A DNA stretch of 64,000 nucleotides from Sthenelais limicola (taxonomy: Eukaryota; Annelida; Polychaeta; Phyllodocida; Sigalionidae). This document shows, in pieces, positions 52,834-64,000 of this stretch. How positions within the stretch are numbered: the first letter of the stretch is position 1; each line of letters opens with the position of its first letter. A program made the translations under genes and the position numbers. The notes under the pieces were generated by a model. The model was given only the letters and a program-made list of their open reading frames with translations, was not told where the DNA came from and did not search any database. The stretch is taken from assembly GCA_942159475.1 (NCBI GenBank), contig OW804099.1, positions 13,208,162 through 13,272,161 of the forward strand, given 5' to 3'.

Positions 52834-53906
52834 GGTACTGGGCGATGATAGGGGCTACTGAGGTGAAACTCAGTTTTTCACTTCCATAAATAGGCATAAT
52901 AAGGTTACACTTTTCTCATTAGATTATAACTTTCAGTTCGGGTTATTCCCTTCAATACTACTCTTTATAATAACGTTACCTGATAGTCACCTGTGTTTGA
53001 CCTGATAATTTCCGGGTATATTTCTCACCGGATGCGTCGTCAGGACACCGCGGGAGCTTGATTGATGCGCAAACTGCGCGCTCTACTCTATGTCTCCTAC
53101 TCGGGGTGTGTAGTGTCTGACTCAACATAGCAGTTCATGATTCCCACTTCAACACAGCCTTAGCTGTTTTAATATAACTTAACGGGTTATTGTATTATTA
53201 AAGCGGATTGACTCTATCATAAGTTTTAGAATATTAGTTTAAAGTTTGTTTATATATTATTTCTAGGTCTACATAACTCCATAACTATTTTTGTAACAAT
53301 TGCAAATTTCCGATTTTCATGTCTTTTCTTTTTTAATGTGCCGCCAATTTATCAAATAATTCTTGAATCAAAGACAAATACTTGGGACATGTATGCCTCT
53401 CTTTCACATTTTACATCTCAAACTTGTTTTAAAGGGCCATTCTCAGAAAAGTCTTGCATTTCAGCGTTGGAAATCGAAAAAAGTAGAATTAAAAGGAGAG
53501 GTTTGGGGGTTATATTTCCTGAAAATATATATTCTCTTCTATACAATCCTACAAAAAATGGCACTAGGGATCAAATATTAAGAAATCTAGAGCCCAAAAC
53601 GTGAGGAATGGTCATTTTTGTATAGGAATAGCATACAAAATTATATCCATATAATAATATAAAGCTAGAGCGATTTCTACAAAAAGGGGTAGAAAAGAGG
53701 GGTTTCTTTATGTCACATGTTCTCTGAATTTGTTGTTTTACAAACCTTTTTTTTTTATGTAGAGGTCCGTCCATCCTCTCCGGAGGTTGTAGTATGTGGT
53801 TTGTGAAGGTGGTGAAAATGTGATTTTGAAGCCCTTTTTAGTTTTTTTTTAGTTGTGTTCTATACAACTATTTTTAGCACGGGAAATCCCCTGTTAGTGT
53901 TAGGAA
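52834..53906. other. Non-coding stretch
   Basis: AT-rich, only chance frames. Nothing recognised. Confidence 0.4.
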
Positions 53907-54143
53907 CTAAAAGAGATTGACGTCATATGCCTCTCCCACGTCTGTGGCAACATGGGATTCCCTAGCAATGGGAGAGATAGGGGTGAAGCGGGTTGAGGAA
54001 GGGATGGGGGGCAAGGAGGGGGATGGGGAGAGGGGAGCTGGGGTGGAGGAATTAAAGGGGGTGAAAAGCATGTATTCTTGTATCAGCTCTGTCAGACCCC
54101 TGCCTCTCGAGTCGCCGACCATGAGTAAATCCAGTCTTTCCAT
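53907..54143 (-). pseudogene. Fragment with a GDSRGRGL motif, possible SGNH-esterase-like remnant
   Basis: 78 codons from ATG; the frame is open about 20 codons further upstream. MVGDSRGRGL resembles the catalytic GDS block of SGNH hydrolases, a fold found in ORF1 of some CR1-type LINEs. It then enters a Pro/Ser low-complexity run and stops. No other catalytic block follows, so this is at best a fragment. Confidence 0.3.
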
Positions 54144-54199
54144 ATTTCTGGCTTGTGTCAGTCCTATAATTATATTGAGCTCTAAGTCTAAGGGTTAAG

Positions 54200-54909
54200 T
54201 AGCTCCTATTCCTTCTTATTAGCGATGACTGTGGTGTAGGAAGCTTTTATGCGGGTCAGAATTTGGCCAAAGTTGTTTTCGCCCTTGAAATATTTCGAGG
54301 TTAGTTTGTCTCTGACGCCATCTTTGATTCTAGTGCTTGGGTGCCGGAAACCAGCACCCCACTTTGGGGAAGTTGTGATTTCATCAAACTTTACCGCCGT
54401 TTGCTTGTTAACCAGAATATTGCGTAAAACAGTGTTATATTATCATATCTAATGTAAGGAAGAAGCAAGTGGACACGGCGGCTTCTCGATGTTAACTGTT
54501 TATTCATTTGTGTTCGTGGGCATGGCCCACATGACCAAGCACGCATGTGCGGGCTTGCATATCCCAAATAGTAGGCGGGGTACTACCCAAGATATATGAA
54601 GGTGGAGTATACTACTCATAATAGGTTTTAATTATACAAGCATACCTATATATACCTTAAAGTAAAACACTGGGCTGGAACACTTGCAGGACATACAGCT
54701 CAATTATGATTTATAAGTGGGAACTCACATTATAATACTGGTTTCTGGGCAATGATATTGTCAGAATCAATCCAGTAATTTCTTTCCCGCTCTCCCAAAC
54801 CCTTAGACTGGGTGCCTTCATATTAGTAGCTGTGTGACACTAACTAGGGCTGTAACACTTCCTGAATGAGTTAGGTGTGATCATGGTCTAGTGAGTCTGT
54901 AGTAAACAG
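54200..54909. other. Non-coding stretch
   Basis: A minus-strand AATAAA near 54508 precedes a TTCCTTACA at 54453, so it may be the end of an old transcript or LTR. No gene seen. Confidence 0.35.
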
Positions 54910-55392
54910 TCAAAGTGGCCACTTTACTTCAAGGTCAACTTAGCTATAGGGCTGCACCCCAAGTTAGGGACATTGCTGTATTAATCATTTTTTTCTTAAT
55001 CCTTGGGTATGAACATGTTTTCTTTGTTCATAAGTTCATCAATTGTGCAATAGGGATTTTCTCTGTATTTTTCTAAGAATAAAAGACCATCATTCCATAC
55101 CTGCATAATTATAGTGCAAAATTTGAGTAAAAGGAGAGAATTAAATGATATAGGTTGTCGTCACACAATATGAAAAAGAATTTTTGGAATTGTGCATGCA
55201 AGTTTCAAATATAGACCGCCCTGAATCTCTGCTTTTGTTTCACATATGACAGTAACATTTAACTAAACTAAAAGGAACCTTAAAAAATGAATTAAGGCAA
55301 TTAAGGTTTTAGTCCCTAACTTAGCACACACCACTATAGAAATACTACCTTACACTGGTCACGGTCTACTGATCCACTTGACACTTGACCTC
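54910..55392. repeat. Possible inverted-repeat element
   Basis: Arms at 54910-54973 and 55310-55392 share inverted blocks (CTATAG..., AAGTTAGGGAC, TCAAGT). Pairing is imperfect and no target duplication was found. Confidence 0.4.
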
Positions 55393-56380
55393 AATTCTCA
55401 AAAGTATATACATAAATATTTAGCTGTGTTTTTACTGTTGAAATCGAATGAAAGAGCTCCCTGATGTTAATCTGCTGCCAGTATTTGTTGCTATACATCC
55501 ATATGCTTTATAGGTTTGCATTTCTAAAGCAGGTAGAAGTCAGGGACTATAAATATTTAGCTTAGATTACAATATATACTGTCTGAGTGCATTCACTTCC
55601 ATTGAAACGGAAGTTTACCAACCCTCCTTCTTGTCATTTATGCATAGCACACTGGGAAGACACTGGCCCAGTAACAGTCTTCTCTATTAAATGCTGCCTT
55701 ACAGCCACACACACTATTGGATTATTCATTATAGTGTGCATAACATAATATCTTAGTTTTCCTCAATGTCTGAACAGAGGATATAGTCAGTCCAGTGTCC
55801 CCCTTTAAGCATAAGCATCTTTTCATAAGTATTACAAGGTTACCTCAAAATAATGAATTTGCATTTCTAAAATTAGCATTGAATAATAAGGATCAACGGT
55901 TCCTTTACTCATGCGGTCTAGAGTAAAATCTTTCATCGATTTGTCGAGCTCCGCAGTGGAGATCAACATCTGAGGCCTGTACTGGCTGTCGGCTAATTAC
56001 AGCAATTAATTAATCGTTAACCTAAGTAAAACTGTTGGAAACTCTTATGAGAATACTTCATCCCTCCATCTTCTCATTTTTTTATGGTGGATGTCTTTGG
56101 TTACATAATCCATCTAATCTCTCCTTTTTTATTTTCTTTTGTCCAAGTACGAAGACACGTAAAAATAAAACAACCATAAAAATGAAAAAATACAAACAAT
56201 AATTGTACACAAGTCTGATTTGATACTCTACACCTGAATACTTAACTAACAATACTCGCAAATATATGTATGAAACTGAGCCTGTAGTAGTTGGAATAAA
56301 TGCTTGGAGGCACCACTTCTGTTTCTGCTTAATTCTACAGGTTTCGACCAAAATTTTCCGACTTTGACAACCTGTTTATA
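55393..56380. other. Non-coding stretch
   Basis: AT-rich with chance ORFs only; nothing recognised. Confidence 0.4.
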
Positions 56381-56662
56381 CACTTGTCAATTGCATCCCC
56401 CCCCCCCCCCCCCACCCCCGGGGATGTGGGGGAATGTCCTGGGCCTTTGAGGAAATATGATGAAATCCCCGACCCCCCAGGGCAAGATATTTTTGTAAAT
56501 CCCCGACCCCCTGGGGCATATTTTTCAGTGGATACCTTTTTAGTAACAGAAACTATTATCAGCAGGAAGACAGCAACTTCAGCATTTTGTGGATTCTGAT
56601 ATGTGTTGGCCAGGCTAGGCTAAGTTACAAACCTCCCCTTCCCCTATATATACATGAAAACT

Positions 56663-57113
56663 GTCACCCTTGAACATGACAGGGTTTTTGATGTCCACAG
56701 CTGTGTGTCAGCCCTGAACTATACTCGATATATGCAATGTAGACAATAGCTGAATATCTGAACTAAGCAGAGTCTAAGCTGCCCAGTGGTGTAGGAAGCT
56801 ATAGCCATTGGGGTGGGGGGCAAGCTAGGATGTGTGTGGAGGTAGGGAAGGGAGGAGGGGGCAGGTAAAATGCGCAATATGACATTAGTTCTAAATGGCC
56901 AACAGAACAATTGGTGAATACACAACCCACAGGTTAGAGCAGCAAGTTGGTGATAGCCTCCCTCAATATATGTGTGAAGAGTGTCACCCTTGAACATGTC
57001 AGGGTTTTTGATGTCTACAGCTGTGTGTGAGAGCATCACATCTGAACTATGCTTGATATATGCAATGTAGACAACAGCTGAATGTCTGAACTAAGCAATG
57101 CCTAAGCTGCCCG
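56663..57113. repeat. Direct duplication with 320-bp offset
   Basis: About 125 bp starting GTCACCCTTGAACATG at 56663-56784 and 56983-57113, sharing CAGGGTTTTTGATGTC and GATATATGCAATGTAGACAA. Divergence is about 10-15 percent by eye. Confidence 0.8.
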
Positions 57114-57353
57114 GTAACTTTGACACATTAGAACTATACAGGAAAAGTCCAATGCTATACCCTGTCTTCTCCCCCACTCATCTCACCCTCTCTCTCTAAC
57201 CCCCTCCCCCTAACTGCCCCCCATCTGCCCCCGACCCCTCCACCTCACTTCCTCCTCCCTAGCCCTGGAGTCCATCAAATGCAAGACCTCGCGTTCTTCG
57301 AGGCCATCTGCTCTCGATTAATTGGGTATTGCTAATAGCATTTACAATAGTTT

Positions 57354-57421
57354 AAAAAGGTGTATTAATTAAAAAGGTGTATTAATTAAAAAGGTGTATT
57401 AATTAAAAAGGTGTATTAATT
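57354..57421. repeat. Four perfect 17-bp tandem copies
   Basis: AAAAAGGTGTATTAATT repeated four times without change. Confidence 0.95.
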
Positions 57422-57546
57422 TACACATATCATATTATAGATGGAACGGGATGAGAAGAGAAATGATGGAAGATGATAATACATTTCAATGTCAGTTAAT
57501 ATTTCTGAAGAGATGAGAATGGAGTGAGTGAGGGCTGAGCGATTAT

Positions 57547-57765
57547 TTAATTACCTTTGTCAAGAAAGAATTTTTTAATATGAATTTTGAACATATTATT
57601 GTCCTGAATGTTATGCAACCTAATAGGCAGGCTGTTCCAGGTTAAAGCAGCTTGATAGTGTAAAGATTGTCTGTCCGATTCCCTTTTTGGGATGAACACT
57701 TCAAGAACAGTAGCATCGAATAATCTAGTTACTCTTGCAGAAGGGGTAGTTTTTCGAGTCTCTGT
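57547..57765 (-). pseudogene. LINE reverse transcriptase C-terminal relic
   Basis: 73 codons ending in TAA, with RVTRLFDATVLEVFIPKRES and ALTWNSLPIRLHN, which fit the C-terminus of Jockey/CR1-group RTs. The rest of the element is not visible upstream, so it is a very short 5'-truncated copy. Confidence 0.65.
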
Positions 57766-58992
57766 TTATTTAGGGATAAAAATGCCATTTTAGAGAGAAG
57801 AAATCCAATTCCTCATATATATACAAAGAACCAATACTTGGGAACTTTGGGTGTGTGTGTGGGGGGGGGGGGGACCTGATGGGCATATGCCAACAAAATT
57901 GCAAAACTGTCAGCATCATGTATATCTTCCTGATTTTTCCTGAAGCTATATCTATCATGATCTCATATCTAATTGTGATCATTATCCCATATCTATTTGT
58001 GATATATTTTATGCAATACTATTCCTCTCTTGGGAACCAAGGTATAAATAATATAGCATTGGCGGACATTCCCCCACCCATCCAGTTGATATTGCTGTAA
58101 ACTAAGGGAAATCTCCGCCTGGGTGGGGGAATGTTTTCTCAGACATTCCCCTACCATTCCCCCACTTCCCCGGGGGTGGGGGGGGTTGCAATTGACAAGT
58201 GCATTAGTAGCTATATCCCAAAGTCTGAGAATTTCAAATTTTGACACATCTATAATTAACTAATTCTAGAAAAAAATAATACTAAAATAAAATTGTACGC
58301 GTGCCTAGTTCCGAATAAACTCATCTAAACGTTAGTCCTGACACGGTGTAGCAATTATACCTACACGCCCTCTACTGGCCCCACTCTGCTTCCATTTAAC
58401 AGACCTCATAAGTACTTATGTTACCTTAAATTCTCAATAAAACATGCTTAATGTGCGTTTAGAGAAATCATAGTTGGTTCTTTATCCTTTGGACGATAAT
58501 TTTCCACTTTTGTGTGGTTACTCTCGCTATGCGACTATGGAAATACAAAAGTCCCGGCCGACACCTCTGGTGTCTGGTCCGCCATCTTGATTCTAAGAAA
58601 ACCTGTCGCTGACAATGGTGCTTTTTTGTAAATGTTTGTATCATCCTCTTTTTCTAATCTGATCTTCTCCTGGTGCCGAAGTGGAGCTGTGCGGCCTAGC
58701 CCTAGTCGCTGAAGTTGGGTAATCCCGGAGCGCACGCAATGACTTCCTTGTCTGATTCTGACAATCTGTTGTAAGTAGAGGAAAGTAATTCACATGCATC
58801 AGAGGTGAGTAATAAGAACATTCTTTCTTCATCACATAGGTAAAGACAAAAGCTAAGAAAAAACCCCAACAAAATGTCATCAAATGGTCTAATCTAATTA
58901 TTAATTAAGTTAAAATTTCAATTGTAAACACATAACAGGCAATACGCTGTAATACAAAATCCCAATAGTAGTTCTATTGGCTTATTAATTTG
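57766..58992. other. Non-coding stretch
   Basis: Contains one arm of the C-run repeat and a G-run. A minus-strand CAAGATGGCGGAC near 58587 resembles a YY1-type initiator element, but the attached frame (58535-58735) has no recognisable domain. Confidence 0.4.
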
Positions 58993-59634
58993 TTAGTACA
59001 TTTGCACATACCCGTCATCTTTCCCTAGCTCATGTGGACCTTTTCTACTCCACTGCAGCTGAATGCGTTCTCCATTCGGGTAAATCAGTACCAATAGGAT
59101 GGAAACGCAAGGGTTGTTTACTAGTCCCTCCAATATATTCGACTGTTTTCTTGATAACTTAACTTCGTCCTTCAACTTGTACTTTTTAGGCAGACCCCAA
59201 CACTTGAAAGTGAGCTTCCCAGCCCAAGTCAGTCGTAACAGGTTGGGTTTACACCACCTTGACTCAATGGAGGTTTGCAAGAGTATGGGGTCTATGGTTT
59301 CCGAAATGGCGTTTATTTCTTCTGCCACCTGCTGGATGCGAACTGTGCAAGCCTTGTCCAACCATTGGAATTCAAGGCTCACCCAGGCGCAGTACTCACA
59401 TCCCACTGAGGTAGTACAACAATTGTTGCAAATACAACATTTCATGCATTTGTCCCTTAGGCACCCACAATGCTTCCCAATCATTTTTATCACGAAGAGA
59501 GCCACTAGGCAACCCAATATGATGGTAGCCCAGTCGGTGTGATCCATCTCTTCGATCTTGAATCGAGGGCGTTGTAGTATTTCATACCTTAAATAAGTCA
59601 CAAACTCGTAAATCACAACTCGTGGAGATCGCAA
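58993..59634 (-). CDS. Membrane protein resembling the C-terminal part of element B env
   Basis: Open frame of 213 codons; the first ATG gives 184 aa from 59547. A single membrane segment (about ATIILGCLVALFVIKMIG) follows the ATG closely, then a dense Cys cluster (HCGC, CMKCCICNNCC). The remaining 130 residues share with the env tail the order Cys, LRLxWxGxL, a D/E-E/V segment, then NSxxLV and G-E-like positions. No stop or frameshift breaks it. The ectodomain is missing. It may be the end of a related, otherwise lost element, or a host gene derived from one. Upstream on the minus strand are ACTTCCGGC (ETS-like) and GCCACCATTTTG (YY1-like) motifs near 59660-59705. Confidence 0.6.
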   Translation of the reverse strand: MRSPRVVIYEFVTYLRYEILQRPRFKIEEMDHTDWATIILGCLVALFVIKMIGKHCGCLRDKCMKCCICNNCCTTSVGCEYCAWVSLEFQWLDKACTVRIQQVAEEINAISETIDPILLQTSIESRWCKPNLLRLTWAGKLTFKCWGLPKKYKLKDEVKLSRKQSNILEGLVNNPCVSILLVLIYPNGERIQLQWSRKGPHELGKDDGYVQMY

Positions 59635-59639
59635 TGGTT

Positions 59640-60841
59640 TCCAGAATGTTTATTTCTCGCCGGAAGTAACATACACATGATAGAACAAGATTCAAAATGG
59701 TGGCGCCCATATGGGGCTATCGGTAACGTTAATGGTTAGAACATTACAAAATTCCTCCTTGTCTTAGAATAAAAGTTAACCTCAGAACTTTTTAAGTTGT
59801 TAAACATTACAAGAACTTCATATGGCCCAACTTATACACAACACTCTATAATATAAAATCTTAAAGACCTGAATCAGATAGTACCTTAGTTGATCAATCA
59901 AAATAAACTCTTCAGTTGATAGCACCGATTCCAGTGTTAGAATCTTAAAACACGAAACAGATGTCACTCTCAAGACTAGTTGATTAGAACCAACATTTCA
60001 ACTAACTTATGTTAATGTCCCAATTTATTTTTAATAACATTTGAGTCTATGTACCTGTTCTATTTATATGTGTGTTACTAGTTTACTTATTTTGGTCGAT
60101 CATTTGAGAGGTGGTAGGGAGGGGGTCTGACCCCTGGGCGGAGAGAGCTGGTGCAATGGCGCTGGATGATGAAATCCCCCAGCGACATTGCATGTGAGCT
60201 ACTCCGCCATTAACAAGGAGGCTGATGCAATGGGCAGTGCTTTCTCAACAGCCCCGGTGGCTGACAAAATACCCACTGAACATTGCAGTACACCCGGGAA
60301 GGATGATGAAATGCATTCCAAATCTGTTGCAATACTTAGAGTATATAAGGGCCCCCAGTCTCTGTATAGACAGACTTCTCCTGAAGAGCTGTACTACCTT
60401 ATGCTGTATACTGAAGAACTGACTGACTGGAAGCCCTGCCACCTCAAACACTGACCATGCTATAACTTGCTATACATGAACATTGTCTTATTTGAAGTCT
60501 AATAAAAGAAGCCATTCTGTACTCCACGCCTTACTTTATACCTACTGATACTACAAGCCTAGCATAACATCCAATCGAGACATCTATCCATTCGAAGCTA
60601 CCCCTATTTATAAGTACACAACGCTAGATCAGAGTAATTAGAGTAACTCCTTAATCCAATAGTAGTAATCCTTTATTGTAGTGTCCACGCTCTACAGACA
60701 CTAACACTTAGCACCATGTGTTGTGAGTGAACTTATTTAGTACCTTAAAAATGACTTAAAACCTTTGGTAACGGCTGTCTGTACCTGAGCATGATCATAG
60801 ATTTAGGGCGACTTACTTCATTTATTAAGTTATAAAATCTT
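59640..60841. other. Non-coding stretch with an LTR-like block
   Basis: At 60073-60569 the DNA starts TGTTACTAG and ends CTAGCATAACA, with GTATATAAGG at 60349 and AATAAA at 60501 on the plus strand, as in a solo LTR. No target duplication was found, and the neighbouring pol fragment is on the other strand, so the assignment is weak. Confidence 0.35.
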
Positions 60842-61801
60842 TTAGGTGGGGGGGGTTTTGATATGTCGCTTGGGTCTTTCAGACACAGATGTTTGTGCTT
60901 TGTGTTCAGACTGGTTTGATCGCTCAGACTGGCTCATCGGTTTCGCTGGTGAACTGATTGGCTGACTGGTCTGGTTGTTGATCCCTGGGGGTTTTCCGGA
61001 TGAAGTTGCTAAATTCTCGGGCTGTGTTACTGTTGAATTTCCTCCTGGTCTATTACTAGCTTCCCTCATGATCTCCTCCCATCCATCATTGATTGGTATG
61101 CTCTCTCTCCTTTTCATGGGTTTGACATCAGGTTCATAATACTTCCTTACATGGCTGGTGTTTCTCTTGTAGGATGCACCATCATCTGTTGTCATGGTGA
61201 CTTGTGTACCCTGTCTACCTGTCACAGTCAAGGGTCTTGGACTGAAGTTAGACGTTAACTTGTTCTCCTTGTCCTGACACATTAGAACCTTATCTCCTAC
61301 CTGGAGCTCGGATGTGGAGCGGTTTTTGTTGGCGCAGTCTGTAGTTCGCTGCTTGGAGATACTGTCACGATCTCTGACATCCTCATCGTTCAATGCAGAT
61401 CTCAGTGATGGCAGACTGGTGCGAAGTTTTCTTCCAAATAGCATCTCTGCAGGACTCTTTCTTGTGCTGCATTGTGGCGTAGTGCGATATGCCCTTAGGA
61501 AATGGTGCAGTTCCTTTCTCCAATCCTTGTTTTCAGCATGAGCTATCTTCATAGCTTTCAGTAGAGTTCGATTTTGGTGCTCTACTTCACCGTTAGCTTG
61601 TGCCCATCTTGGTGTCGTTCGACGATGCTTGATGTCGAGATGGGCCAAATAGTCTTCAAAATCACCTGACACGAACTGTGGACCATTGTCTGTTGTCACA
61701 GAATATGGAAGTCCCATCATGTCTAGACACGAGACACTGTCTGGCACCCATGACATCGTCTGCAGAAATCTTCTACATCCTTGTCCATGCGGGGCCACCA
61801 T
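60842..61801 (-). pseudogene. Element C integrase fragment
   Basis: 319 codons. The core has TTDNGPQFVS (second Asp) and ANGEVEHQN (Glu), followed by a C-terminal domain with VGDKVLM and RNTSHVRKYY and a Ser/Lys-rich tail. The N-terminal HHCC finger and first catalytic Asp lie in the frame-disturbed region 61802-62144. Confidence 0.85.
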
Positions 61802-62144
61802 ACCTTTTCCCTAAGTCTGGACTTGGTCTTGACGACTCCTTGGTGTCTTTGACGTGCTAGGCTCAACACTTCTTTTCACAGGTTGGTTGGTATGATGATC
61901 CTCGCCTGTCGTAAGACTATATGTAACCTACTTTCGTCAGTTCATCTTTACATGCCTTATATCCAACTTCTGCCTTGGAGAAGTCACTGGATGCGATGTA
62001 CTCACAGACTTTCTCCAGTTCTTCATCTGTCTTCGATGCTTGCTCTATCTCCCGAGCTGACATGGTTCTCGGGACGCTTTCTATTGTCATAGCTCGGATG
62101 GACTCCTCTCCTGAATCTCTCGCTGGACTCTGGAATTCAGCAAT
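61802..62144 (-). pseudogene. Element C disrupted segment between RNase H and integrase
   Basis: No long frame on the minus strand. By position it is the linker and integrase finger, with several frame breaks. Confidence 0.6.
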
Positions 62145-62846
62145 TCATGATAGAACATCGGCAATGTTGTTCTTACCCGGAATATACTTCACCTTGAAGT
62201 TGTACGGCTGAAGTCGCAGCACCCATCTTTTGACTCGTGCAGACAGTTTGGACTTGGCCCCGTATATTACTTCAAGTGGTCGATGATCTGTCAGCAGCTC
62301 AAACTCTAGGCCAATCAAGAAGAGTTTGAATCTCTCGCATGCCCATACAAGACCCAGCGCCTCCTTCTCTGTCTGGGAGTATCGCCTCTCGACGTCGCTA
62401 AGGGACCTGGCTGCATAATACACTGGTCTGAAGTTTCCATCTGTCTGTCTCTGTACTAGTACAGCGCCGAGACCTACCAGGGATGCATCAGCGATTACCT
62501 GTGTTGGCGCATCCTTATTGAAGTATGCTAGAACTCGCGATGAGCTGAGACTACTCTTCAATGTCTTGAAGGCTTGTTCCTGCTGGCTGCCCCATACGAA
62601 CGGAACATCTTTTCTTGTCAGTCTCCTCATCGGCTCTGCAACTGGTTCGAAATCCGGGATGTACCTCAAGCAATATGTCACCAGCCCCAAGAAGCTCCTC
62701 ACCTTGGATGCATCCTTTGGCTGCATTGCATTGTTGATGGCCCTGATCTTCTTCTCTGCTGCGTGGATCCCATGTTGGCTCAACACATGTCCTGTAAAAA
62801 CCAAGCAATTCATGCGGAATTCGCATTTGCTCTTATTGAGCGTCAA
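62145..62846 (-). pseudogene. Element C RT thumb and RNase H fragment
   Basis: 233 codons, with FTGHVLSQHGIHA, the VRSFLGLVTYCLRYIPDF connection, RNase H (IADASLVGLGAVLVQ, SQTEKEALGLVWACERF, TDHRPLEVIYG) and NNIADVLS at the end. Confidence 0.88.
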
Positions 62847-62873
62847 ATTACAATCATGGAGGACTTTAAGAAC

Positions 62874-63143
62874 TTACCCCAACCTATTATCATGCTCAGT
62901 CACATCCTTACCATGTACAAGAATATTGTCTGAAACATTTACAGCACCTTCACAATCTGCTATCAATTTGAATGGTAGCCCATCAAGTTTGGTGAACACA
63001 GAACTACCATTCATTTCTAGTATTACCTCATCGATAGTTGGGATCGGAAATCTCTCCCTTACCACAGCTTGATTTGCTCGACGCATGTTGATACAAATGC
63101 GAACATCATCACCTTTCTTAGGGATAACTACCATAGGTGACAC
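62874..63143 (-). pseudogene. Element C RT finger/palm fragment
   Basis: 89 codons with MVVIPKKGDDVRICINMRRAN and FPIPTIDEVI. About 50 residues of the palm appear deleted after FTKLDG. The catalytic block reads VSDNILVHG in place of an ADD motif, so an aspartate is lost. Confidence 0.85.
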
Positions 63144-63209
63144 CCAAGACGTTGGTGTCTGTTACTTTTTCAATGATGTCCAGGTTAGATAACTCATCAA
63201 GCTTCTTGT

Positions 63210-63773
63210 CTACTGTATCTCTAAGGGCGAATGGACTTTGCGGGATGCTTGTACCACTGGTTTGACTTCATCGTTAATGTGGATTTTTACTTGATGATCC
63301 GTTAATTTACCAAAACCCTGAAACAATTGTGGAAATTGATCTTCCATACACCCTTCTATGGCATAAGTGTACTGGATAAGTCCTAGCTGCAACGCAAGTT
63401 CTTCTGAAATTATATTACACACTCTCGGACCTTTCATTACCAGAAAATCACACTTCATGCTTTTGTCCTTAACCTTAGCTTGAGCGACAAATTTACCTTC
63501 CACCTGTAATTTGGAATCTACTCCAAATGGATACAAAAGGCACTTAGCTTTATTTAACCTGGGGCTTCCCAACATCTGATGTGTTTCATAATCAACAACA
63601 TTAACACTGGACCCAGTGTTGATAAGAACTTTGACAGCAATACCATTAATTGAAACTTCTAGCTTCCCTTTCTTTTCTTTTCCTGAAAGAGAATGAATAG
63701 CATCATGTAGTACAAAGGCAGATTCAGTATCACTTTCTACATCATTTTCAGCAACATTGTCTACAGCTTTCAC
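63210..63773 (-). pseudogene. Element C protease fragment
   Basis: 187 codons. VLINTGSSVNVVD aligns with the D-T-G active site of retroviral proteases, but the catalytic Asp is Asn. The Ile-Ser-Glu region and start of the RT linker follow. Confidence 0.8.
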
Positions 63774-63783
63774 CTGCTTAGAT

Positions 63784-63895
63784 CACCAGACTTTACCATA
63801 GTGTCCCATTTTACTGCATTTATTACACTTTCTGTTTTTGGGTGGACACTCATCACCATTTTTGTGTTTCTTACCCCCACAATACCTGCAAGAGT
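63784..63895 (-). pseudogene. Element C gag zinc knuckles
   Basis: Minus strand encodes CRYCGGKKHKNGDEC (CX2CX4HX5C) and a second, CNKCSKMGHYGKVW, whose last Cys is Trp and is followed by a stop. This two-knuckle arrangement is common in Mag-like Ty3/gypsy gags. The rest of gag runs out of the window. Confidence 0.75.
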
Positions 63896-64000
63896 CATTT
63901 GTATTAACACTAGAGTCACTCTTAGAGTCATATTTCTTCTGACTCCCTGACTTCTTCTTCTGGATTGCTTGAACTTTCTCTCAATCTGATCTCAACAGAA

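Larger units (their letters stand above)
56381..58201. repeat. Inverted pair of a C-run dispersed repeat
   Basis: CACTTGTCAATTGCA followed by a long C run, CACCCCCGGGG and GTGGGGGAATG occurs at 56381-56446 and inverted at 58136-58201. Either two insertions of one short repeat or the ends of one 1.8-kb unit. Confidence 0.55.
60842..64000 (-). mobile_element. Element C: degenerate Ty3/gypsy-type element, gag end and pol, truncated by the window
   Basis: On the minus strand the order zinc knuckles, protease, RT, RNase H, integrase is kept, but the reading frame is broken into at least four pieces, and catalytic residues in protease and RT are changed. The left LTR was not identified with confidence. 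This is an old, inactive copy unrelated at close range to elements A and B. Confidence 0.88.

Noticed and set aside
54453..55354. A solo LTR bounded by TGTAAGG and CCTTACA
   Set aside because: The 7-bp inverted ends match, but no target duplication, polypurine tract or second copy was found, and the right end lies inside another inverted repeat.

Overview
The window reads as a piece of an invertebrate animal genome. It has C2H2 zinc-finger exons with ordinary GT-AG splice signals, no bacterial operons, AT-rich non-coding DNA, minisatellites, MITE-like inverted repeats, LINE relics of several ages and three Ty3/gypsy-type LTR elements. I cannot name the species.

Layout. (1) 1-10856, plus strand: a 5'-truncated Ty3/gypsy element (element A) with gag, pol, a large third ORF with two degenerate Cys/His fingers and a Gln-rich stretch, a polypurine tract and a 424-bp 3' LTR. 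The gag-pol junction carries a convincing -1 frameshift signal. (2) 10857-17330: a 14/16-bp minisatellite interrupted by a nearly complete Jockey/CR1-group LINE (minus strand, 969-aa endonuclease-RT). (3) 17331-20210: quiet DNA, then a 5'-truncated second LINE. (4) 20270-26900: a MITE-like inverted repeat and a host C2H2 zinc-finger locus on the minus strand. Two finger-array exons join in frame through a 2,090-nt intron; decayed finger satellites lie at both ends. (5) 26900-31440: inverted-repeat elements, a tRNA-like SINE head, a LINE relic and a foldback element. (6) 31442-52829, minus strand: a 21.4-kb LTR retroelement (element B) with two 706-bp LTRs that look identical and a 4-bp GTAC target duplication. 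It encodes gag, pol, five paralogous accessory ORFs of unknown function, and an envelope-like glycoprotein. Splice donors sit in the leader and at the ends of the accessory ORFs, and a strong acceptor lies before env, so it looks like a complex retrovirus in organisation. (7) 52834-60841: mostly non-coding repeats and a LINE relic, plus a separate intact ORF (58993-59634) whose membrane segment and C-terminal domain resemble the end of element B's env. (8) 60842-64000, minus strand: a broken third Ty3/gypsy pol (element C).

Most notable are the accessory gene family of element B (shared pattern P-x2-R-[YFG]-x(6-9)-R-[LI]-x2-[ED]-x-[YH]-[LI]), its inferred splicing plan, and the free-standing env-tail ORF. 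All functional statements come from reading motifs; no database search was run.
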